Shown here: positions 1 to 5,701 of the stretch, piece by piece
Layout of the letters: each line of letters begins with the position of its first letter
Numbering within the stretch: position 1 is the first letter of the stretch
Origin: Caulobacteraceae bacterium
Lineage (GTDB): Bacteria; Pseudomonadota; Alphaproteobacteria; Caulobacterales; Caulobacteraceae
Length of the DNA stretch: 12,689 nucleotides
Assembly: GCA_003136615.1 (NCBI GenBank)
Contig: PLFA01000035.1
Span: forward strand, 524-13,212
Direction: 5' to 3'
Notes under the pieces: generated by a model
Told to the model about the DNA's origin: nothing
Databases searched by the model: none
The model's input: the letters and a program-made list of their open reading frames with translations, nothing else
Made by a program: the position numbers and the translations under genes

Positions 1-163
1 CGAGGAGTTGATCGAGGCGGCGGCGGAGCGCGGCAATTTTGCGCCGTTCAATACGCTGCTCACCGTGCTCGCGAAACCCTTCGATGAGCAGCCCGAGTTC
101 GAGGCCTATGCGACGCCGCCGCGGCCGGACCAGCGGGTTGCACACACGTTTTGCGGCACTTGA
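1..163 (+). CDS. selO: Protein adenylyltransferase SelO (YdiU), C-terminal end only
   Basis: Only the last 53 codons are in the window, read in the frame starting at base 2 and ending at TGA 161-163. The peptide contains NFAPFNTLL, then FEAYATPPRP, and ends in HTFCGT. The NFAPFN segment, a proline-rich stretch and a terminal (Y/H)xTFCGT are the usual tail of SelO/YdiU (UPF0061), a pseudokinase-fold enzyme that transfers AMP from ATP to protein Ser/Thr/Tyr and is linked to redox homeostasis. The terminal cysteine motif is preserved. The catalytic domain lies upstream of the window, so activity cannot be judged. Identification rests on the recognised C-terminal motif alone. The gene is followed after 49 bp by the M20 peptidase on the same strand. 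Confidence 0.75.
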   Translation, partial: EELIEAAAERGNFAPFNTLLTVLAKPFDEQPEFEAYATPPRPDQRVAHTFCGT

Positions 164-212
164 TTGCAAAGCGACGCACAACGTCACGACAATAATAAAA
201 CGAGGGGAAACC

Positions 213-1631
213 ATGGGATTGCGAACCTTGCGCGCCGTAGGCGCGTGTGCCGTGCTTGGGCTCAGCGCGGCGGCGCACGCCGCGTCCGACGATAAGGGTT
301 TGGCGCGATTTCGCGCCACCTACAAAGAGCTGGTGGAGACCAACACCACGCTGTCGGCGGGCGATTGCACGCTGGCTGCAGAGCGCATGGCCGCGCACTT
401 GAAGGCGGCGGGCTATCCGGATGCGGACGTCAGGGTGTTCGTGCCCGAGGGGCATCCGAAGGAAGGCGGCTTGATCGCCGTGCTGCATGGCACGGATCCG
501 AAGCTCAAGGCGATCTTGATGCTGGCGCACGTCGATGTGGTCGAAGCGAAGCGCGAGGACTGGACCCGCGACCCATTCACGTTGTTCGAGCAGGACGGCT
601 ATTTCTATGCCCGCGGCAGCAGCGACATGAAGGCGCAGGCGGCCATCTGGGTCGATAATATGGTGCGCTACCGCGAGGAGGGCTTCAAGCCGAAGCGCTC
701 GATCAAACTGGCGCTCACCTGCGGTGAGGAAACCAACAGCGCGCTCAACGGCGCGGGCTGGCTCGTCGACCATGAACGCGCCGCCATCGACGCAGAGTTG
801 GCGCTCACCGAGGGCGTCGACGGCGTGCTCGATGCGCAAGGCCATCGCATTGCGCTCGAAATCCTGGCGGCCGAAAAGATCTCGCAAAATTATGTGTTCG
901 AAGTGACCAATCCGGGTGGCCATAGTTCGCGGCCCGTGCCGGACAATGCGATTTACGCGCTGGCGCGTGCCGTGGATCGGGTGAGCCGCTATGAGTTTCC
1001 GGTGCAGTTCGACGATGCCAATCGCGCCTACTTCACCGGCATGGCCAAGATCGTGGGCGGCGAGCAGGGCGCCGCCATGACGGCAGTGCTCGCCAATCCC
1101 AACGACAGCGCAGCGGTGGCCGTGCTCGATAAAAGTGTGGACTGGCACGCCATGCTGCGCACCACCTGCGTCGCGACGATGCTGGAGGCGGGCCACGCCA
1201 CCAACGCCCTGCCCCAGAGGGCCACCGCCAACATCAATTGCCGCATCTTTCCCGGCACGACCACGGACCAGGTGCGTGAGACCCTCGCCAAGGTGATGGC
1301 CGACCCCGAAATCAAGATCACCCTGCGCGACGCCCGTAGCGAGGTGACCAAGACACCCCCGCCTCTGACACCCCAAATCATGGGGCCGATCAAGGATCAG
1401 GCGGCGAAGATCTGGCCGGGCGTTCCGGTGATTCCCGTGCTCACCGCCGGGGCCACGGATGGCGCATTCCTCACGCCCGTGGGCATTCCCACTTATGGCG
1501 TGACCGGCATGTTCGGCGACCCGGACGGGAATGGCGTCCATGGCCTCAACGAGCGTATTCGCGTCACCTCGCTCTATAAGGGTCGCGACTTCCTCTATGG
1601 CCTCGTCAAGACCTACGCGATGGAAGAGTGA
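213..1631 (+). CDS. Secreted M20-family metallopeptidase (M20/M25/M40 type)
   Basis: A 472-residue zinc-dependent exopeptidase or amidohydrolase of the M20 family, probably periplasmic or secreted. Residues 1-23 form a signal peptide ending AAAHA, with cleavage before ASDD. The two-metal site is visible: AHVDVV (H106, D108), RGSSDMK (bridging D138), CGEE (general base E172, metal ligand E173), LTEG (E200) and a C-terminal VHGLNE histidine (H443). The lid or dimerisation domain carries GGHSSRP near residue 237 and HATNALPQ further on. The length is normal for the family. I chose ATG 213 because GAGGGG (202-207) sits just upstream and a signal peptide follows at once; the frame is open back to base 39, but that extension overlaps selO and has no protein character. 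The substrate (dipeptide, N-acyl amino acid or other) cannot be told. Leucine TTG codons are more frequent here than in nrdB next door. Confidence 0.9.
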   Translation: MGLRTLRAVGACAVLGLSAAAHAASDDKGLARFRATYKELVETNTTLSAGDCTLAAERMAAHLKAAGYPDADVRVFVPEGHPKEGGLIAVLHGTDPKLKAILMLAHVDVVEAKREDWTRDPFTLFEQDGYFYARGSSDMKAQAAIWVDNMVRYREEGFKPKRSIKLALTCGEETNSALNGAGWLVDHERAAIDAELALTEGVDGVLDAQGHRIALEILAAEKISQNYVFEVTNPGGHSSRPVPDNAIYALARAVDRVSRYEFPVQFDDANRAYFTGMAKIVGGEQGAAMTAVLANPNDSAAVAVLDKSVDWHAMLRTTCVATMLEAGHATNALPQRATANINCRIFPGTTTDQVRETLAKVMADPEIKITLRDARSEVTKTPPPLTPQIMGPIKDQAAKIWPGVPVIPVLTAGATDGAFLTPVGIPTYGVTGMFGDPDGNGVHGLNERIRVTSLYKGRDFLYGLVKTYAMEE

Positions 1632-1654
1632 GGCCGATGCGGTGATAAGGCCTT

Positions 1655-1670
1655 CCACAGCATATTGTGG
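1655..1670. promoter_or_regulatory. NrdR box 1 (candidate operator of nrdB)
   Basis: The 16-mer CCACAGCATATTGTGG is an imperfect palindrome with CCACA/TGTGG arms. It agrees with the published NrdR-box consensus acaCwAtATaTwGwgt at 12 of 16 positions by my hand alignment. NrdR is the zinc-finger/ATP-cone repressor of ribonucleotide reductase genes. The site lies 80-95 bp upstream of the nrdB start and pairs with a second box 31 bp downstream. Confidence 0.7.
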
Positions 1671-1685
1671 CGCGGCCCCGTATTC

Positions 1686-1701
1686 CCACTAGATGTTGGC
1701 G
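1686..1701. promoter_or_regulatory. NrdR box 2 (candidate operator of nrdB)
   Basis: The 16-mer centred on CCACTAGATGTTGG matches the NrdR consensus at about 10 of 16 positions, including the outer C and G of the core. It starts exactly 31 bp after box 1, leaving 15 bp between the boxes. That is the three-helical-turn spacing typical of paired NrdR boxes, and it strengthens the weaker individual match. The ATG at 1693 lies inside this box, which argues against it being the nrdB start codon. Confidence 0.62.
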
Positions 1702-1749
1702 AAAAAGGTGTTAGCTTTCCTCCCCTGCGTCGTGCGTTCGGAGGCAAGG

Positions 1750-2778
1750 ATGATCACCGCCGCCCCTGGCCTTCTGGTCCCCTCGAACGGCTATAAGCCG
1801 TTTCGCTACCCCTGGGCCTATGACTTCTGGAAGCGCCAGCAGCAGGTCCATTGGATGCCCGAGGAGGTGCCCCTGGGCGAGGACTGCAAGGACTGGGCGG
1901 CTAAGCTGAATGATCGTGAGCGCAATCTGCTCACCCAAATCTTCCGCTTCTTCACCCAGTCGGACGTGGAGGTGAACGAAAATTACATGGAGCGCTACGC
2001 CCGCGTCTTTAAGCCTACCGAGGTCAAGATGATGCTGGCGGCGTTCTCCAATATGGAAACCATCCATATCGCCGCCTATGCGCTCCTTCTGGAGACGATC
2101 GGCATGCCCGAGACGGAGTTCTCGGCCTTCATGGAGCTGGAGGCCCTCAAGGCCAAGCACGACTATATGCAACAGTTCGGCGTGGGGTCGAACGCGGATA
2201 TCGCCCGCACCGTGGCCATGTTCGGCGGCTTCACCGAGGGGCTGCAGCTGTTCGCCAGCTTCGCCATGCTGATGAACTTCCCCCGCTTCAACAAGATGAA
2301 GGGCATGGGCCAGATCGTCTCTTGGAGCGTGCGCGACGAGAGCCTGCATTGCGAGGGTATGATCAAGCTTTATCACGCCTTCAACGCCGAGACCGGGGCG
2401 GTGACCCCCAGCGTCGCCGACGACATCGTCGATTGTTGCAAGACCGTGGTCAGCCTTGAGGATCGCTTCATCGACCTCGCCTTCGAGGCCGGGGAGGTGC
2501 AGGGCATGACCCCCGGCGACATCAAGCAATATATCCGCTTCGTCGCCGACTGGCGGCTGCGCCAGCTGTCCCTCCCCACGGTCTACGGGGTGAGCGAGAA
2601 CCCCCTGCCTTGGCTCCAGAGCCTGCTGTCGGGCGTCGAACACGCCAATTTCTTCGAGGCCAGGTCAACCGAATATTCCAAGGCCGCCACGCGCGGCGAG
2701 TGGCACGGTGAGGCGGGGGTATGGTCGGAGTTCGACAGTCTCATGCGGCGGCGCAAAGAGGGCGTCGCCGCGCACTAG
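1750..2778 (+). CDS. nrdB: Ribonucleotide reductase class Ia, radical (beta/R2) subunit
   Basis: A 342-residue R2 subunit that holds the diiron-tyrosyl radical cofactor and works with the catalytic NrdA subunit to make dNTP precursors in the cytoplasm. The metal ligands and radical site are complete: D72 (TQSD), E103 and H106 (METIH), tyrosine Y110 (ETIHxxxY), E163 (FTEGLQ), E197 and H200 (RDESLH), plus W35 (HWMPEE) for radical transfer. FFEARSTEYSKAA near residues 301-313 is the usual lead into the C-terminal tail that docks on NrdA; about 29 residues follow. I chose ATG 1750 because GGAGG (1740-1744) sits 5 nt upstream. An in-frame ATG at 1693 has no such site and lies within an NrdR box. 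NrdA is not adjacent on either side. The stop TAG is shared with the left end of a palindromic repeat. Confidence 0.96.
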   Translation: MITAAPGLLVPSNGYKPFRYPWAYDFWKRQQQVHWMPEEVPLGEDCKDWAAKLNDRERNLLTQIFRFFTQSDVEVNENYMERYARVFKPTEVKMMLAAFSNMETIHIAAYALLLETIGMPETEFSAFMELEALKAKHDYMQQFGVGSNADIARTVAMFGGFTEGLQLFASFAMLMNFPRFNKMKGMGQIVSWSVRDESLHCEGMIKLYHAFNAETGAVTPSVADDIVDCCKTVVSLEDRFIDLAFEAGEVQGMTPGDIKQYIRFVADWRLRQLSLPTVYGVSENPLPWLQSLLSGVEHANFFEARSTEYSKAATRGEWHGEAGVWSEFDSLMRRRKEGVAAH

Positions 2779-2880
2779 AGCGTGTTGCGATAAGTGGGAA
2801 CCGGTTATCGGACGAAACACGCGCTAAAACAAAGAGCTAGAGCGCCGACTTGATTTCCATCAAATCGGAACACGCTCTAG
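2775..2880. repeat. Palindromic extragenic repeat element, two hairpin units
   Basis: The element is bounded by perfect 12-bp inverted ends: CTAGAGCGTGTT at 2775-2786 and AACACGCTCTAG at 2869-2880. Unit 1 folds as a hairpin: GCGTGTT (2780-2786) pairs with AACACGC (2816-2822), and inside it CGATAA (2788-2793) pairs with TTATCG (2805-2810). Unit 2 begins at 2837 with CTAGAGCG, pairing with CGCTCTAG (2873-2880), and contains a small TTGAT/ATCAA stem. The form resembles REP/BIME-like or MITE-like intergenic repeats of alphaproteobacteria. I cannot show from one copy that it is repeated in the genome. It may also end nrdB transcripts or stabilise their 3' end, but it has no clear U-tract. The left end contains the nrdB stop codon. 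Confidence 0.75.
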
Positions 2881-2929
2881 CAGGATTCTGGCGTCTTAGA
2901 TTTGTCGTCAGGTCGGGCTAGTGGGGAGT

Positions 2930-3700
2930 ATGAGTGTGCTTCCCCACCTTGAGGGCGTCGACAATTTTCGGGACTTCGGCGGCTATCCCACCGTTTACGG
3001 CCGCCGGCTGAAGTGCGGGCGTCTGCTCCGCTCTGCCAGCCACGGCCGGGCCACGGACGCTGATCTGCAAGCCCTGGCCGACCTCTCCATCGCCGTGGTT
3101 GTGGATCTTCGCCGCAAGAGCGAGCGCGAACGGGACCCCTCCCGTCGCCATCCAGAGTTCTCCGGCGCGGTGATCGTCAATGATGATGACGGTCCCGACA
3201 CCTGGCACGAGCATATTCGCCGCTCGGACCTCAGCGCGGCTTCGTTCCGGGCGTATCTGATCGATTACTATCGCGCGGCGCCCTTTGAGGCCCGCCATAT
3301 TGATCTGTTCCGGCGCTATTTCGCGGCCCTCGAACGGGCGGAGGGGCCGGTCTTGATCCACTGCGCGGCGGGCAAGGACCGGACCGGCCTCCTGGCCGCC
3401 CTCACCCATCATCTGGCGGGGGTCCACCGCGACGACATTCTGGCGGACTATCTCAAGACCAATGAGGCCGCCCGCATTGACGAACGTACGCCTCTCATGG
3501 CCGCCGCCATAGCGGAACTGACCGGCCGCACGCCGCCCGAGGACGCGGTTCGCGTGGCTCTGGGGGTTGAGGCCCCCTATCTGGAGGCCGCCTTCGCCGA
3601 GATCACCGCGCTCCATGGCGGCCTCGACGTTTATCTCAGCGAAGTCATCGGGCTCTCATCCGAAAGGGCGGGCGCTCTGGCCGCGAGGCTGATGGAGTAG
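2930..3700 (+). CDS. Tyrosine phosphatase family protein (CX5R P-loop)
   Basis: A roughly 256-residue cytoplasmic phosphatase of the bacterial protein-tyrosine/serine phosphatase type (Y_phosphatase3, like mycobacterial MptpB). The signature is HCAAGKDRTG at residues 144-153, with nucleophile C145 and phosphate-binding R151. The N-terminus has the family opener VDNFRDFGGY, and VVDLRRKSE (D59) corresponds to the general-acid region. There is no signal peptide or membrane segment. The start is uncertain: ATG 2930 is used, but a GTG at 2921 is in frame upstream, and a GTG at 2936 would be better spaced (7 nt) from GGGGAG (2923-2928), which is too close to ATG 2930. The substrate, phosphoprotein or phosphoinositide, is unknown. 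It lies downstream of the palindromic repeat and probably uses its own promoter, which I cannot pinpoint. It ends 5 bp from a convergent gene. Confidence 0.9.
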   Translation: MSVLPHLEGVDNFRDFGGYPTVYGRRLKCGRLLRSASHGRATDADLQALADLSIAVVVDLRRKSERERDPSRRHPEFSGAVIVNDDDGPDTWHEHIRRSDLSAASFRAYLIDYYRAAPFEARHIDLFRRYFAALERAEGPVLIHCAAGKDRTGLLAALTHHLAGVHRDDILADYLKTNEAARIDERTPLMAAAIAELTGRTPPEDAVRVALGVEAPYLEAAFAEITALHGGLDVYLSEVIGLSSERAGALAARLME

Positions 3701-3702
3701 TC

Positions 3703-3716
3703 GCCCTATTGAGGGC
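3703..3716. terminator. Possible bidirectional hairpin between convergent genes
   Basis: GCCCT (3703-3707) and AGGGC (3712-3716) form a 5-bp stem with a 4-nt ATTG loop between two convergent stop codons. There is no U-tract on either side, so this is a weak terminator candidate; it also overlaps the last codon of the minus-strand gene. Confidence 0.3.
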
Positions 3717-4266
3717 CTGATGATCGCCCAAGCAGGCTGTCGCCGTCTTGCACGAGCGGGGTCGTGGGCGGGCCGGACCATTCGCCATGGAAGTCATAGG
3801 CGAGCGTGCGGCAGACCTTCGTTTTAGCCGGAGGGGCGGGTAAGCTGAGAACCGCGATCTTCAGGGGCTCATTGAAGCCGAAACCGCTGAAGGCCATCCA
3901 GGCCCGCTTGGCGCCCGGACAGAGGGCGGAGATCAGGGCGGCGCCCTGCTCTGTTGGCGCGATTTCATAGATCTGGCGCCCCGCCGCGCGCGGGCCGATC
4001 AAGGCGGGAAGTCCGCCGGGGCCCAGATCGTGATCCGTGGCATGCTTCAGATCAGCGTCCGCCGGCGCCACGGTTGAGCGCAGATTGAGAACCCTGGCAG
4101 GCCCCAGCAGCGGTTTGTAAACCTGGAAGGTCAGGGGCCCCGCCGCGTCTCGGGTCGCCGCGTCGGCGGGGTCATAGGAATAGATATGGGTCGCGGCCGC
4201 TGCAGCCCCCGCGGATAGAACGGCCACCACGAGAGCGCTCGCGACGACGACGCGGGCGGGGGTCAT
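3706..4266 (-). CDS. Exported protein of unknown function
   Basis: A 186-residue protein I do not recognise. Residues 6-25 form a hydrophobic signal peptide (VVVASALVVAVLSAG, then an alanine run), with likely cleavage before THIYSYD. The mature part of about 160 residues has two cysteines, C116 (ALCPGAK) and C152 (KVCRTLAYDF), that could form a periplasmic disulfide. It has an aromatic FSGFGFNEP segment near 126-134 and a YDFHGEW motif near 157-163, and no other clear domain. Its ATG overlaps the stop of the preceding lipoprotein gene by ATGA (4263-4266), so the two are probably translationally coupled and may act together in the envelope. High alanine, proline and glycine content is in line with the rest of the genome. 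Confidence 0.75.
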   Translation of the reverse strand: MTPARVVVASALVVAVLSAGAAAAATHIYSYDPADAATRDAAGPLTFQVYKPLLGPARVLNLRSTVAPADADLKHATDHDLGPGGLPALIGPRAAGRQIYEIAPTEQGAALISALCPGAKRAWMAFSGFGFNEPLKIAVLSLPAPPAKTKVCRTLAYDFHGEWSGPPTTPLVQDGDSLLGRSSGPQ

Positions 4267-4793
4267 CGGCGCGCGCCCGGGGGCTTGGGCAGAACGCGAG
4301 ACGCGTCGAACGCCACCAACCGCCAGGTTCCGGATTCCTCGGCGAAGGTCAGAAGGCAGGCGCCCGTGCGCGGGTCCTTGGCGCAGACGCGGCCCGCGTC
4401 GATGGGCGTCAGGGCGGCGGCCAGCCGAACCGTGCCTGGCAAGGGCTTGTCGGGGGAATAGCCATATTCATCCGCCACGGCGCGAAAGACGTCTGGGCGC
4501 AGCAGCATCCCGCCGGCGGCGTGGGACAACGGACCCGATACGAGAACGCCCAGTCCAGCGACGCCATCCCCCAAACCCGCGGCTTTGGTCTGGCGCACCA
4601 GCACGTCCTGAATCTCAGCCTCCAGGGCGGACCGATCAATGTGGGCGTCGAAGGCGGCGCGGTCGTCGTCACGGATCGCCACCAACAGGCCATGCACATC
4701 ATTGGCCGCGGAAAGGCGCTCCGTGGTCGCACAGGCGGCGAGCAGGAGGGTCGCGGCGGCGAAGGTCAGGGTCGGAAGGTGTCTTGGCGTCAC
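4263..4793 (-). CDS. DUF2939-like lipoprotein
   Basis: A 176-residue predicted lipoprotein. The N-terminus has a hydrophobic core and a lipobox LAAC with lipidated C21, and lacks Asp at +2, so outer-membrane sorting is plausible. The mature part starts with a helix resembling DUF2939 proteins: LLVAIRDDDRAAFDAHIDRSALEAEI, broken here as a run near residues 36-61, where 'residues per day' style D/A-rich helix is followed by HID and L-E-I positions. Two further cysteines, C137 and C146, bracket KDPRTGA, and a GTWRLVAFD strand lies near 156-163. DUF2939 has no defined biochemical role. The start codon is GTG at 4793-4791 without a clear Shine-Dalgarno; the hydrophobic leader supports it. It lies 50 bp after the dienelactone-hydrolase-like gene and overlaps the next gene by 4 bp, suggesting one transcript. 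The family call is from memory of the pattern, so it is moderate. Confidence 0.78.
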   Translation of the reverse strand: MTPRHLPTLTFAAATLLLAACATTERLSAANDVHGLLVAIRDDDRAAFDAHIDRSALEAEIQDVLVRQTKAAGLGDGVAGLGVLVSGPLSHAAGGMLLRPDVFRAVADEYGYSPDKPLPGTVRLAAALTPIDAGRVCAKDPRTGACLLTFAEESGTWRLVAFDASRVLPKPPGARR

Positions 4794-4843
4794 AGGGCTA
4801 TCCAGTGGGTCATAGGGCGGCGAAAGCCAAGAGCCTCAAGCGG

Positions 4844-5644
4844 TTAGGCCGATGTCCGGGCCTTGAAGAAGGCGATGACCCTCTCTTCGGCCCGTTTCGT
4901 CGGACCCTCTGGATCGGCATCGTCCAAATGGATGGTGAGCACGGAGTGAGGGGTAAGGCCCGTGCCGCTCCGGGCGTCCTTTGGATCAAGCTCGATCGCC
5001 TCAAGCCGCTCCCCAAATTCACGCTTAAGGCTATCAAACCGGGCGTCGGGAACCACGGGATCGCCAAAGAAACGCAGCGCCATGATCGACAGATCTTCGT
5101 CGGCGAGACGGCTTTTGGCGCAGGCCATCTCCCCTGGCGACAGGCCAATCGCGGCGGCGCCCGCCCTTCCCAAAGGCAAGGAGGGTTGGGTGAGGACGGG
5201 GGCGACCACCGAGGGCTCGGTCATCATGGCCAGAGCGAAATTGCCGGTGAAGCACATGCCGACCGCGCCGACGCCGCGGCCGCCACATTCCGCGTGGGCG
5301 AAGGCCGCCAGAGCCCGAAGCCAATCGACAATTGGGCTGGAACGATCCCGCGCCCAGACATCGAATTCGCGCCGCACGCAGATCGCCTTGGCGGCCGTCC
5401 CCAACATATAGCCCAGGCTTGCGGGGCGGCCTGGGTCGCCAAACAGACTGGGACAAAACACGGTCATGCCCGCGGCCGCCACCCGATCGGCGAACCGAAT
5501 GACCAGGGGATGGAGACCTGGCATCTCGTGAATGACAATAACCGCCGGCCCGGATCCCCGGCGCCATACCGACCGCGTCCAGCGCGCGGCGGGATCGGTG
5601 AAATCGAAGCGCTCGTAATCCTTCAGAGCGTCAATGGCCGCCAA
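4844..5644 (-). CDS. Dienelactone hydrolase family alpha/beta hydrolase
   Basis: A 266-residue cytoplasmic alpha/beta hydrolase of the DLH family, which uses a cysteine nucleophile on lactones and esters. The nucleophile elbow is GMCFTG with C131. E40 in VIHEMPGL matches the conserved glutamate that activates the cysteine in DLH enzymes. Candidate catalytic acid D195 lies in FFGDPVVP, and histidine H233 in TPHSVL. There is no signal peptide. The start is TTG at 5644-5642: an in-frame stop lies 15 codon-bases further upstream, and a strong GGTGGAGG site ends 6 nt before the TTG. It begins 57 bp after the autotransporter stop and precedes the lipoprotein gene by 50 bp, all on the minus strand. 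The substrate is unknown; nothing nearby points to aromatic degradation, so the name gives the family and not a pathway. Confidence 0.9.
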   Translation of the reverse strand: MAAIDALKDYERFDFTDPAARWTRSVWRRGSGPAVIVIHEMPGLHPLVIRFADRVAAAGMTVFCPSLFGDPGRPASLGYMLGTAAKAICVRREFDVWARDRSSPIVDWLRALAAFAHAECGGRGVGAVGMCFTGNFALAMMTEPSVVAPVLTQPSLPLGRAGAAAIGLSPGEMACAKSRLADEDLSIMALRFFGDPVVPDARFDSLKREFGERLEAIELDPKDARSGTGLTPHSVLTIHLDDADPEGPTKRAEERVIAFFKARTSA

Positions 5645-5650
5645 TGGTCG

Positions 5651-5658
5651 CCTCCACC
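5651..5658 (-). promoter_or_regulatory. Strong ribosome binding site deciding a TTG start
   Basis: On the minus strand this reads GGTGGAGG, ending 6 nt before the TTG codon at 5644. It is one of the best Shine-Dalgarno matches in the window, and no ATG or GTG is available in frame before the upstream stop, so it fixes the start of the dienelactone-hydrolase-like gene. Confidence 0.7.
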
Positions 5659-5701
5659 GCTAAGCCGTTCAAAGGAAAGTCTAGGCTTCGCCTCTGTGCC
5701 T

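Noticed and set aside
164..193. Possible sigma-70 promoter (TTGCAA, 18 bp, GACAAT) before the M20 gene
   Set aside because: Each hexamer matches the consensus at only about four positions and the start would be very close to the ATG, so it is no better than chance.
60..1658. Long minus-strand open frame opposite the M20 peptidase
   Set aside because: It is rich in His, Arg and Gly with no domain or ribosome site and mirrors the codon bias of the recognisable plus-strand gene.
1693..1749. Upstream ATG giving a 19-residue N-terminal extension of NrdB
   Set aside because: It lies inside an NrdR box, lacks a ribosome site, and GGAGG is correctly placed for ATG 1750.
5683..5693. AGGC-TTC-GCCT hairpin after the autotransporter stop
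   Set aside because: The stem is 4 bp and no U-tract follows on the minus strand, so a terminator cannot be supported; readthrough into the next gene is as likely.
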